Origin: JBCBRD01 sp039819785
GTDB taxonomy: Bacteria; Pseudomonadota; Alphaproteobacteria; Rhizobiales; Hyphomicrobiaceae
NCBI GenBank assembly: GCA_039819785.1
Contig: JBCBRH010000003.1
Coordinates: 62,001 to 126,000, forward strand
Direction of reading: 5' to 3'
DNA: 64,000 bases
The notes under the pieces were generated by a model. That model saw only the letters and a list, made by a program, of their open reading frames with translations, ran no database searches and was not told the origin of the DNA. A program made the position numbers and the translations under genes. This document shows positions 36,542-44,436 of this stretch, piece by piece (position 1 is the first letter of the stretch; every line of letters begins with the position of its first letter).

Positions 36542-37574
36542 GGCTCCAAGGCTCGGCGGTCGCATTTTCGCGCTGCTCTTCGACCTTCGCCGAGGCAATC
36601 GCATGGGTCAGCGCATAGAGGGCCTCATCGACCCCATCCTTGGAAACCGCCGACAGCAAGAGGCACTGCTTTCCGCTTGCAGCTTCGAGCGCGGCGCGGC
36701 GGGCCTCAAGGTCTTCGGGAAGTACGGCATCGGTCTTGGAAAGCGCAACAATCTCAAACTTTTTCTCAAGGTCCGCGCCATAGGCCGACAATTCGCCATG
36801 GACGGTCTGATAGGCGCCGACGACATCCTCCTGGGTCGCATCCACCAGATGGAGCAGGACGCGCGTTCGCTCCAAATGGCCGAGAAAGCGCGTCCCCAAT
36901 CCAGCGCCCTCGTTGGCCCCCTCGATAAGTCCGGGAATATCGGCAAGCACGAAGTCAACCTCGCCAGCACGCACAACGCCAAGGTTGGGATGGAGCGTTG
37001 TGAACGGATAATCGGCAATCTTGGGCTTGGCGGCCGACACTGAGGCAAGAAAGGTCGATTTGCCAGCATTGGGCAGCCCCACGAGACCGGCATCGGCAAT
37101 GAGTTTCAAGCGCAGCCAGATCGCCAGCTCTTCGCCGGGTTGCCCGGGATTTGCGTGCGTTGGAGCCCGGTTGGTAGAGCTCTTAAAATGGCAATTGCCA
37201 AAGCCGCCGTTTCCACCCTTGGCAAGCAACACCTTCTGCCCGACGGTGGTCAGGTCGGCGATGAAGGTCTCGTTGTCCTCGGCGAAAATCTGCGTGCCTG
37301 GCGGCACCATCAAGATGCAGTCTTTGCCACCTGGACCAGAACGGTTACGGCCCATCCCCGGCGTCCCGCTTTGCGCCTTGAAATGCTGCTGATAGCGATA
37401 GTCGATCAGCGTGTTGAGGTTATCGACACAAAGCGCGTAGACATGTCCGCCCTTGCCGCCATCACCGCCATCCGGCCCGCCATGCTCAATATATTTTTCG
37501 CGCCGGAACGAGACGCAGCCATGCCCGCCATTGCCCGACTTGATGTAAATTTTGGCCTGATCGAGAAACTTCAT
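36537..37574 (-). CDS. obgE: GTPase Obg
   Basis: An essential GTPase linked to 50S assembly and stress control. The glycine-rich Obg fold fills residues 1-158 (IYIKSGNGGHGCVSFRREK, GGPDGGDGGKGG). The G domain follows with G1 GLPNAGKST, G2 DYPFTTLHPNLGVV, G3 DIPGLIEGA, G4 SKTD, and G5 LLSAV. There is no long C-terminal extension. It sits downstream of rpmA with a GNAT gene between, as is common in Rhizobiales. Confidence 0.97.
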   Translation of the reverse strand: MKFLDQAKIYIKSGNGGHGCVSFRREKYIEHGGPDGGDGGKGGHVYALCVDNLNTLIDYRYQQHFKAQSGTPGMGRNRSGPGGKDCILMVPPGTQIFAEDNETFIADLTTVGQKVLLAKGGNGGFGNCHFKSSTNRAPTHANPGQPGEELAIWLRLKLIADAGLVGLPNAGKSTFLASVSAAKPKIADYPFTTLHPNLGVVRAGEVDFVLADIPGLIEGANEGAGLGTRFLGHLERTRVLLHLVDATQEDVVGAYQTVHGELSAYGADLEKKFEIVALSKTDAVLPEDLEARRAALEAASGKQCLLLSAVSKDGVDEALYALTHAIASAKVEEQRENATAEPWSP

Positions 37575-37794
37575 ACTCGGCTACTTTCAAAGATATCGCG
37601 GGAGAAACGCGTGCGTTAGGCTAGACTATCTGATCGCAAAGTCGCGGCAGCGGCATGAGACGATCGATGGCAAAGGGTGCATCGTGATGGTCTTAGGCGA
37701 GACTCGTGCCGGTCCGCCAAATACGGCTCTCTGACATTTGATTGCTGCTGAACGGCTTTGATAAGTGCAAGCCAGCCCACCTTAACGAAAATGG

Positions 37795-38346
37795 TCAGCT
37801 CTGGCGAAACACGTCCCGCCAACGCCGTCGCGGGCGGGGAAGATGATACCGGATCGCGGGGACGTCGCGACCCTGCGCCTCGCACCAGCACTCAGCTTCG
37901 CCAATCCGGACAAAGCCCAGTTTGTGGATCACGCGTTCCGATGCGGGGTTGTCGGTAAAGTGCCCGCAGACCAGATGCGACAACGCCGGATCTCCAAAAG
38001 CTGCACCGACAAGCGCACGCCCGGCTTCCGTTGCAAATCCCTGTCCCCAGTAGGACTTACCAATCCAGTAGCCGATCTCAGCGCCACCTGATCCATCCGG
38101 CAGGTAACCGCAAACCCCGATGAGTTCGCCATTGAGGATAATCCCGCGAACAAATTCACCGTCAGCTTGCGCATCAACCCATTGGGCTGCATCAGCTATG
38201 GAGTAAGGATACGGCATGCGGGACGTCATGCTGGCGACATCCCAGTCACCGCCCAATGCAGCAATCCGGGTGGTATCTGAACGCGAAAGCGGCCGCAAAA
38301 GCAGCCGCTCCGTTTCGATCGAATTCTCAGCTTGCCGACTGTTCAA
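37795..38346 (-). CDS. GNAT family N-acetyltransferase (RimJ/RimL-like)
   Basis: A 183-residue acetyltransferase of the Acetyltransf_3 type. It begins IETERLLLRPLSRSD and carries the acetyl-CoA site IGKSYWGQGFATEAGRALV (Q/RxxGxG/A form) and the C-terminal NPASERVIHKLGFVRIGEAE. The target is unknown; the position between rpmA and obgE is conserved in related genomes (from general knowledge). The start is most likely TTG 38346, since no ATG precedes the conserved region. Confidence 0.88.
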   Translation of the reverse strand: MNSRQAENSIETERLLLRPLSRSDTTRIAALGGDWDVASMTSRMPYPYSIADAAQWVDAQADGEFVRGIILNGELIGVCGYLPDGSGGAEIGYWIGKSYWGQGFATEAGRALVGAAFGDPALSHLVCGHFTDNPASERVIHKLGFVRIGEAECWCEAQGRDVPAIRYHLPRPRRRWRDVFRQS

Positions 38347-38470
38347 AGAACAACCTCTGAAACTTCATTTCAGATGCGGCAACCGGCCAATCCACATCGG
38401 CCAAAAACCGGCAGCACCAATGGATGGCGCACGAGCCATCAAGGCGCGAACGTAGACACGTCCCGTGACG

Positions 38471-38743
38471 TCAGTTGGACTTCCCAGCATTTGCTGGCAG
38501 GACGGAAATATAGGTTCGGCCGTTGCCGCGCGCACGGAATTCGACGTTGCCTTCGACCTTCGAAAAGATCGTGTGATCAACGCCCATGCCGACGTTATCG
38601 CCAGGGTGCCATTTCGTACCGCGTTGGCGGACGATGATGTTGCCTGGGATCACGCGTTCGCCGCCATATTTCTTGACGCCAAGGCGTTTGGATTCTGAAT
38701 CGCGACCGTTCTTCGTCGAGCCGCCAGCTTTCTTCTGTGCCAT
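38471..38743 (-). CDS. rpmA: 50S ribosomal protein bL27
   Basis: A 90-residue ribosomal protein near the peptidyl-transferase centre. The N-terminus MAQKKAGGSTKNGRDSESKR and middle VIPGNIIVRQRGTKWHPGDN are diagnostic. No Firmicutes-type N-terminal pre-sequence is present. It follows rplU by 143 bases on the same strand. Confidence 0.98.
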   Translation of the reverse strand: MAQKKAGGSTKNGRDSESKRLGVKKYGGERVIPGNIIVRQRGTKWHPGDNVGMGVDHTIFSKVEGNVEFRARGNGRTYISVLPANAGKSN

Positions 38744-38886
38744 GAGTGTGGCCTCCGTTTTGTCGTGTCTTGAGCGCGCTGCCGATCTTGAGCCTGTCTG
38801 GGGCAATGAGCTGGCCGACTAAAAAGGCCGCCCTTCGTTTGAATTGCCCTGCTGAAAAGACCGGTGCGCGAAACAATATGATTGCG

Positions 38887-39201
38887 CTAGGCGCCGGTGA
38901 TTCCCGTAATCCGAACTTGCGTCAGATGTTGCCGGTGGCCCCGCTTGCGCTTGGAGTTTTGGCGGCGGCGCTTCTTAAAGGCAATAACTTTCGGTCCGCG
39001 CATTTGCTGAACCAGCTCAGCCGTGACCTTGGCACCAGACACGAATGGTGTGCCCACCTTGGCGCTTTCGCCTTCGCCGACCAGCATCACGTCCGTAAAC
39101 TCGATTGTCGAACCGGCGTCCCCGGAAAGCTTTTCGATCGAGATGACGTCATCTTGCGCCACACGATACTGCTTGCCGCCAGTCTTAATGACTGCGTACA
39201 T
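38887..39201 (-). CDS. rplU: 50S ribosomal protein bL21
   Basis: A 104-residue large-subunit protein: MYAVIKTGGKQYRVAQDD at the start and KVIAFKKRRRQNSKRKRGHR at the basic end. The helix-hairpin-helix extension that many alphaproteobacterial L21 proteins carry is absent here, while similar modules occur in the separate protein at 25401. First gene of the ribosome/obg block. Confidence 0.98.
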   Translation of the reverse strand: MYAVIKTGGKQYRVAQDDVISIEKLSGDAGSTIEFTDVMLVGEGESAKVGTPFVSGAKVTAELVQQMRGPKVIAFKKRRRQNSKRKRGHRQHLTQVRITGITGA

Positions 39202-39412
39202 TTTGTCGTCCTTCACGTTTGTCGGGCCTGCCGCCTGCTTGACGATCCGCCCATCATCCGCGTCCTGTGGCGCCCAGGAAAATCGGCACGAAGCCGTTGT
39301 CTGGAACTTTTGCTCCGCTTGAACCAGCGGATGGGCCTCGGACAGCACCTATTGCGCGCCGAACAACCTTATCCGCCGCGAGCCGCAGATATCTCGCAAT
39401 GTTCAGCTATTG

Positions 39413-39571
39413 TCAACGGGACCAAGCGAACACTTTGAACAGGACGTGGATGCCAATGACAAGGCCGCCAACAAAGGCTGTCTGCCTCCAAATCAGAATT
39501 TCGAGGTCGTTGCGCATCTCATCAAGGTCCAGACGGGTCACCAGATCATCCTGCCCAAAGAGGTTTATCAC
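39413..39571 (-). CDS. Small single-pass membrane protein, 42-52 residues
   Basis: A short frame with an amphipathic helix (RLDLDEMRNDLEILIWRQT) followed by one membrane segment (FVGGLVIGIHVLFKVF) and WSR-stop. This layout is seen in small alphaproteobacterial proteins with a coiled coil and a C-terminal anchor. GTG 39571 opens the longest form; GTG 39541 has AGGA seven bases upstream and would give 42 residues. It lies ahead of rplU on the same strand. No function is known to me. Confidence 0.5.
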   Translation of the reverse strand: MINLFGQDDLVTRLDLDEMRNDLEILIWRQTAFVGGLVIGIHVLFKVFAWSR

Positions 39572-39763
39572 GCGCGCGACTGCTTCAGCGTGTGGCCTCC
39601 AAACGCCTTAACGCCTGACCCGTAGAGTACGTTCAGGGCTTCAGTGCCAGCGTATCGCCGACGCTGCCCTTCTCATCACGTGCTCAGCGCACCAACTCTT
39701 CGGTGCAGAACATATTGCGAACATGTCAGCGAATTTCATGCTGTGTCGAGCTGTAAGAGAGGC

Positions 39764-39808
39764 TCCAAAACAAAAAGAACCGCGAGAGCTGGGCTCATCG
39801 CGGTTCTT
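39764..39808 (-). terminator. Rho-independent terminator of the 26-codon gene
   Basis: On the minus strand AAGAACCGCGA pairs perfectly with TCGCGGTTCTT around a 12-base loop and is followed by TTTGTTTT. It ends the transcript of the very small gene at 39857. Confidence 0.85.
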
Positions 39809-39856
39809 CGTGAGACTGGCCGGTAGAAGCGGCCCGAACTGAAAAGTTCCGGTGGG

Positions 39857-39937
39857 TTACGACAGCGCCAGAGGCTGCTCCAACACCATGCAATCACACC
39901 CAGACATCTTCACCAGCCTGAAGTTCTCACTCGACAT
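39857..39937 (-). CDS. 26-residue micro-protein with near-ideal ribosome binding site
   Basis: ATG 39937 is preceded by AAAGGAGGTGGT, almost the full complement of the 16S rRNA 3' end, at seven bases spacing. The peptide starts MSSENFRLVK, contains a Cys-Asp-Cys, and ends LEQPLALS. It has a plausible promoter upstream and a strong terminator downstream, so it is a free-standing transcription unit of about 200 bases. I do not recognise the peptide. It could be a metal- or thiol-binding peptide, a toxin-like peptide, or a regulatory RNA that is also translated. Confidence 0.7.
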   Translation of the reverse strand: MSSENFRLVKMSGCDCMVLEQPLALS

Positions 39938-39975
39938 GGGACCACCTCCTTTCAGTTGTTGAAATCGATGTTATT

Positions 39976-40003
39976 ACGATACCCGCGTTCGGCCCAAGTT
40001 CAA
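39976..40003 (-). promoter_or_regulatory. Likely sigma-70 promoter of the 26-codon gene
   Basis: On the minus strand TTGAAC is followed after 16 bases by TATCGT, resembling -35 and -10 boxes. It lies about 40 bases upstream of the ribosome binding site. Confidence 0.5.
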
Positions 40004-40252
40004 GTGACCAAAGCGTAATTCATGAACGGGAAGTCTCGGTGTGGCACCGCCGCCGCGAGCCGGTCCAGGTCGGGTCGTAACAAATCACCCGAACGTGGGC
40101 TTGCCGAACATCTGCCAGACCAAATGTCTGAATTCCGACCCCATAGACGCAACGCGCCTGATGATTTGCTGCCGGGACGTAGCCTCTCCGACATTCCATC
40201 TCCCAGCACCCTGACCCCAGCGTCAGCCAATCTTGCTCGCCCCGGTTCGCCC

Positions 40253-40281
40253 TTGACATGCACCCCCATCTACCTCATATT
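40253..40281 (+). promoter_or_regulatory. Promoter of the GbsR-type regulator gene
   Basis: TTGACA, 17 bases, then CATATT (4 of 6 matches). The predicted transcription start falls at or next to the regulator's ATG at 40288, which would make a leaderless mRNA and explain the lack of a ribosome binding site. Confidence 0.6.
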
Positions 40282-40296
40282 TCTGTCATGACAGAA
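40281..40296. promoter_or_regulatory. Operator palindrome 1 over the regulator's own start
   Basis: TTCTGTCATGACAGAA is a perfect 16-bp palindrome covering the end of the -10 box and the ATG. A nearly identical site stands before the next operon (40988). Binding here would block the regulator's own transcription. Confidence 0.75.
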
Positions 40297-40854
40297 GCAA
40301 CCGCACATAACAAACTTCCCGAACCCATCGAGCGGGTCGTTGTCCACTGGGGCGAGATGGGAACCGTCTGGGGCGTCAACCGCTCCGTCGCGCAGATCCA
40401 TGCATTGCTGTTCATGTCGGATACGCCCCGGACCGCAGAGGACATTGCAGAAACGCTGAGCCTTGCGCGGTCGAACGTGTCCAACAGCCTGAAGGAATTG
40501 CTGTCCTGGTCGCTCATCCGCCGCGTGCAGGTCCTGGGTGATCGGCGCGACTATTATGAAGCGGAAGCGGACATGTACGAAATGGTCCGCCGGATCGCGA
40601 CCGGCCGCAAGCAACGCGAGATCGACCCCACACTGGCACTGTTGCGCGGCTGCGTCGAGCAGGCGGACGGCACGCGGGAGGTCTCGGATAACCAGAAAAA
40701 GCGGCTCGCGGAAATGCTGAGCTTGATGGAGAAGGTCGAAAAGGGCTTCGACGAAATCATCCGGCTGCCCGCCGCGACATTGATGCGGTTGATCAGTATG
40801 GGGGGCACCATTGCAAAGTTCGTCGGGCCAAAACGGAAGAAAGATACGGATTAG
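40288..40854 (+). CDS. GbsR/MarR-family transcriptional regulator
   Basis: A 188-residue winged-helix regulator. It opens ERVVVHWGEMGTVWGVNRSV and contains the helix-turn-helix RTAEDIAETLSLARSNVSNSL with the wing VLGDRRDYYEAEADMYEM, as in the GbsR branch of the MarR superfamily. A C-terminal helical region supports dimerisation. The ATG at 40288 has no ribosome binding site but coincides with the predicted transcript start; ATG 40258 is open too, but lies at the -35 box. It probably represses itself and the DUF4166/epimerase operon. Confidence 0.85.
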   Translation: MTEATAHNKLPEPIERVVVHWGEMGTVWGVNRSVAQIHALLFMSDTPRTAEDIAETLSLARSNVSNSLKELLSWSLIRRVQVLGDRRDYYEAEADMYEMVRRIATGRKQREIDPTLALLRGCVEQADGTREVSDNQKKRLAEMLSLMEKVEKGFDEIIRLPAATLMRLISMGGTIAKFVGPKRKKDTD

Positions 40855-40987
40855 GCGTAAAGCCGCCTGCCACCTTTGAATCCGCTGCCTTCGTAAATGG
40901 CGTGAGCGGAACTAGGCGCAAACGACTTGTTGGTCGTCAACATGACGACAACCACGGGCCCTAGGGCTCAATTTTTTAGACTTTTAG

Positions 40988-41005
40988 TTTCTGTCATTAC
41001 AGAAA
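40988..41005. promoter_or_regulatory. Operator palindrome 2 before the DUF4166 operon
   Basis: TTTCTGTCATTACAGAAA has 7-bp perfect arms (TTTCTGT and ACAGAAA), the same arms as the site over the regulator start. It lies about 40 bases upstream of the first gene of the operon. Confidence 0.75.
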
Positions 41006-41042
41006 TAACGACATGTACGAACACAAGAGATAGAAGGAGCGC

Positions 41043-41945
41043 ATGATGGACCGGGTTGCCGAATACAGGTCTGACCCACGACTGAGCCGGGAAATGCCGC
41101 CATTCAGTCAACCGCCAGCCGCCGAGGCTGACATCGTGACTGGGGCTGAGATCACCGCGCCCGCGCCCACATCCAAGTCCAAGTCCAAGTCCAAGTCACG
41201 GAACGCACGGCGCGCCCCAAGCATCATCCCAAGCCGTCGTCAGTCGCAGCGCACAAGCATCGCGCCCGGCCCGTTCGAAAAATTGCTCAGCCCCGGCGCA
41301 TGGCGTGCCCTGCCCCAAGAGGTCCGCAAGCGCTTCGCAGCCGAACCAGGCGAAAAGCGGCCAAAAATCTATGCCGGGCACGTGGTCGAAACCAAGTTGT
41401 CGATAGCAGGTCATATCCTCGCCCGTGTCGCCGGTCTCATCGGCACACCCCTGCCGGAAACCAACGGTGCAACCGGCCCAAGCAGCGTGAGTGTAGCGCA
41501 CAACGCAAAACTGGACGGCCAGATCTGGACGCGCATCTACGGGCGGGCAGACCGCTTCCCCCAAGTGGTGCACTCGGTCAAGCGCTTCCAAGGCCCGACC
41601 GGCCTGGAAGAATTCGTCGGCCCAGGCGCCACTTGGGGCATCGGCATGACGTTGCGCCTCAGCGTGGAAAACAGCGCGCTGGTGTTTCGATCGGACCGCT
41701 ACTTCGTCCAGCTCGGATCGTTGCGGATGACACTGCCGCGCTGGCTGTCCCCTGGGGAGATGGCCATTACCCACCGGCAACTCAGGGGCTGTGAGTTCCA
41801 GTTCCTGCTCGAGCTTGAGCACGCGGTTTTCGGTCCGCTGATCCGCCAGGACTGCATCTTCGCCGACACGCGAACCCCAAGCCCGCAGCAGCCCGCCGAA
41901 CGGGTTGTTTGCAGCCGACAAACACGAACACCAAAGGAGGCTTAA
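41043..41945 (+). CDS. DUF4166 domain-containing protein
   Basis: A 300-residue protein. The first 80 residues are polar and include a Lys-Ser run (KSKSKSKS); the DUF4166 domain follows from about residue 85: LSPGAWRALPQEVRKRF, IYAGHVVETKLSIAGHILARVAGLIGTPLP, WTRIYGR, and the C-terminal FQFLLELEHAVFGPLI. Function is unknown; the domain is often found beside or fused to NAD-dependent epimerases, as here. AAGGAG precedes ATG 41043 and ATG 41046 at 3 and 6 bases. The stop is three bases before the next gene, so the two are translationally close. Confidence 0.82.
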   Translation: MMDRVAEYRSDPRLSREMPPFSQPPAAEADIVTGAEITAPAPTSKSKSKSKSRNARRAPSIIPSRRQSQRTSIAPGPFEKLLSPGAWRALPQEVRKRFAAEPGEKRPKIYAGHVVETKLSIAGHILARVAGLIGTPLPETNGATGPSSVSVAHNAKLDGQIWTRIYGRADRFPQVVHSVKRFQGPTGLEEFVGPGATWGIGMTLRLSVENSALVFRSDRYFVQLGSLRMTLPRWLSPGEMAITHRQLRGCEFQFLLELEHAVFGPLIRQDCIFADTRTPSPQQPAERVVCSRQTRTPKEA

Positions 41946-41948
41946 GTC

Positions 41949-43571
41949 ATGCCAGACGTCATCACGGGATTTATGTCAGCCGACATCCTGCAAAGCCCGC
42001 TTCTATGGACACTGATCGCATTGCAAATCGCCATGGGCGGCTTTGATGTGATTTTTCACCACGAACTCACCGAGCGGCTGGCGTGGAAGGACAACGCCTC
42101 CGGTGAATTGCGGCTCCATGCCTGGCGCAACGTGTTCTACGGCTTTCTGTTCACGTTCTTTGCCTGGGTCCAACCGCACGGAGCCATCGCTATCGCCGTG
42201 CTGATCATCCTGGTGGTGGAGATCATTATCACCCTGTGGGACTTCGTGGAAGAAGATCAGACCCGAAAACTGCCGCCAACCGAACGGGTGCTGCACACGC
42301 TCCTTGCCATCAACTACGGCGCGATCCTGGCTCTCGTCATGCCACTGCTCGTCATGTGGGCGGGGCAACCAACGGGTGTCGATGTCGTATCCTACGGTTT
42401 CGGGTCACTCATCCTGACTCTGGCTGGCATTGGCTGCATCGGTTTTGCCATAAGAGACACCTTCACCAGTCGACGGGCCGCCCGCTTCCAGCCGTCATCG
42501 CCCGCGGCGTTGGCAGGCATTCTCCATGGGAAGCGCTCAGTGCTGATAACAGGTGGCACCGGCCTCGTCGGAAAAAGCTTGGCCGACAGCCTGATCGCAT
42601 CGGGCCACGACGTCACGGTCCTGACGCGCGACATGGCGAAAGTGACGGGACTGAACGCCCCCGTTCGCATGATCACAAGCCTGGAGCAGGTCGAAAGCAC
42701 CACCGCCATCGATGCCATCGTCGATCTGGCTGGTGAACCTGTCGCCGGTGGCCTGTGGACCAGAGCCAGGAAGCGCGAAATCCTGCTGTCGAGACTGCAC
42801 ATGAGCCGCCGGGTCAACGCACTCGTGGCCCGGCTTGAAAAGAAGCCAGAGGTCGTAATCTCAGCCTCCGCAGTCGGAGCCTACGGTTTAACGGGCGACG
42901 ATATTCTGACCGAAGCCGACGCTGCGCCAGGTTATGACCACAACGCCCCGAGCACCCGTCGCGCCCGCGTGTTCACACATCGCGTCTGTCTTGCGCGGGA
43001 AGAAGAAGCGGCCAAGGTCCGCGCCCAGGGCGTCCGGTTCGTCGCCTTGCGAATTGGCCTCGTGCTTGACCGGGACGGTGGCCTGCTGTCCCGCATGGTG
43101 CCGGCGTTTGACCTGGGTCTTGGCGGACCCATTGGCGATGGCCAACAGTGGATGAGTTGGATTGCCTTGCCAGATCTCGTCCGGCTCATCGCCTTTGCAA
43201 TCCAGTCAGATGAACTGGACGGCGCGGTCAACGCAACGGCGCCCACCCCGGTGCGGAATGCAACGTTTGCAAAAAGCCTGGGAACAGTTCTGCACCGCCC
43301 GGCCATACTGCCGGTTCCAGGCTGGCCACTAGAGACCGTGCTCGGGGACTTTGCGCGCGAATTGCTGCTTGGCGGCCAGCGCGTCGTTCCGTTGAAGGTG
43401 ACATCCGCCGGCTTCAGCTTCCAGGCAAACACGATCAACAGCGGGTTGCGTCTGGCCTTGCGGCTGCCTGACACTGTCGCCTCCCGACGCGAAGCGGTCA
43501 TCCGGATCAACGCCGATGCACGCGCGCGATCCAAGCAGCAGGTGTCGGGCGCTGTCGCACACAAGGTCTGA
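41949..43571 (+). CDS. Membrane domain fused to TIGR01777-type NAD-dependent epimerase
   Basis: A 540-residue fusion. Residues 1-180 hold about five membrane segments and a His-rich first loop (FHHELTERLAWKDNASGELRLH). Residues about 195-520 form an extended SDR of the TIGR01777/SDR39U1 type: VLITGGTGLVGKSLADSLI, IVDLAGEPVAG, ISASAVGAYG and WISWIALPDLVRLI. GGAGG lies nine bases before ATG 41949. The substrate is unknown. The membrane domain sets it apart from the usual soluble family members. Co-transcribed with DUF4166. Confidence 0.85.
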   Translation: MPDVITGFMSADILQSPLLWTLIALQIAMGGFDVIFHHELTERLAWKDNASGELRLHAWRNVFYGFLFTFFAWVQPHGAIAIAVLIILVVEIIITLWDFVEEDQTRKLPPTERVLHTLLAINYGAILALVMPLLVMWAGQPTGVDVVSYGFGSLILTLAGIGCIGFAIRDTFTSRRAARFQPSSPAALAGILHGKRSVLITGGTGLVGKSLADSLIASGHDVTVLTRDMAKVTGLNAPVRMITSLEQVESTTAIDAIVDLAGEPVAGGLWTRARKREILLSRLHMSRRVNALVARLEKKPEVVISASAVGAYGLTGDDILTEADAAPGYDHNAPSTRRARVFTHRVCLAREEEAAKVRAQGVRFVALRIGLVLDRDGGLLSRMVPAFDLGLGGPIGDGQQWMSWIALPDLVRLIAFAIQSDELDGAVNATAPTPVRNATFAKSLGTVLHRPAILPVPGWPLETVLGDFARELLLGGQRVVPLKVTSAGFSFQANTINSGLRLALRLPDTVASRREAVIRINADARARSKQQVSGAVAHKV

Positions 43572-43770
43572 CCAGATGACTGAACCGGCGTTGCGGCCAT
43601 CGGCACACGGGCATGGTCCCAGATTGCCAAAACCGCACGCCGGCATGGTTTGATAAAATGGGCAAAGGTTCTAGAACATTCGGCGCCCACCACTTGGGAC
43701 TCATGAAACGCGCGGGGCTCCTTGAATGCTTGGGCCTGCAAGGTGGGAGTGCTTGATCTACGAGGGCTGA

Positions 43771-44409
43771 ATGCACGACTGTTCAATTCATCAACTCAGC
43801 CGTTCAGACGATGCATCGTGGGCGGACTGCATGCGCATCTACCACGCGTCGTTCCCGTCCTGGGAACGCGAGCCACCCGATGTCATCGCAGCCCGCATGG
43901 CAACGGGCCGATATACCATTCACGCAGCTGCCATTGATGGCAAAGTCATCGGGTTTCACCTGTTGGACTTCGAAGACGCGTTTTCCTACATCCTTTTTGC
44001 GTTCCTTGCGGTGGATGAAGATGCTCGCGGCCAGGGCTTTGGGACGCAATTGACGCGACATGCCATTGATCTGTTCAGGGCACGGACTGGGTACAACTGG
44101 TTCCTCATCGAAGCAGAGGATCAGCAGGCGCGCTTTTACGGTCGCTTCGGTTTCAAAAAGTTGGATTTTCAATATTTTTCGCCGTCTTACGACGATGAGA
44201 CGCGCGTTCCAATGCACCTGATGGCAATCCCGGCCGATGAGCGGTGTGAAGCCATGGATCTCGACATCGCAAAAAAACTGGTCGAACGCCTGTACATGAG
44301 CGGCTATAGCCTTGCCCGGACAGACCCCCGCATCCAGGCTCAGATCGACGAAATTACAGTGAGCCCGGTTCTGATCGCTTGGCCTCCAGCGCGTCCATCT
44401 GATCAGTAA
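43771..44409 (+). CDS. GNAT family N-acetyltransferase
   Basis: A 212-residue protein with the GNAT acetyl-CoA motif VDEDARGQGFGTQLTRHA and the late strand FYGRFGFKKLDFQYFSP. It is longer than minimal GNATs, with an extra C-terminal 40 residues. GAGGG lies four bases before ATG 43771. It stands 27 bases ahead of the aminopropyltransferase gene on the same strand, so acetylation of a polyamine is a reasonable guess; the target is not shown by sequence. Confidence 0.85.
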   Translation: MHDCSIHQLSRSDDASWADCMRIYHASFPSWEREPPDVIAARMATGRYTIHAAAIDGKVIGFHLLDFEDAFSYILFAFLAVDEDARGQGFGTQLTRHAIDLFRARTGYNWFLIEAEDQQARFYGRFGFKKLDFQYFSPSYDDETRVPMHLMAIPADERCEAMDLDIAKKLVERLYMSGYSLARTDPRIQAQIDEITVSPVLIAWPPARPSDQ

Positions 44410-44436
44410 TGAACAGCGAAATTCGGAAAGCAACCC

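Noticed and set aside
41170..41200. AAGTCC-type six-base repeat inside the DUF4166 gene
   Set aside because: A short Lys-Ser coding run in the disordered N-terminus; not a separate element.
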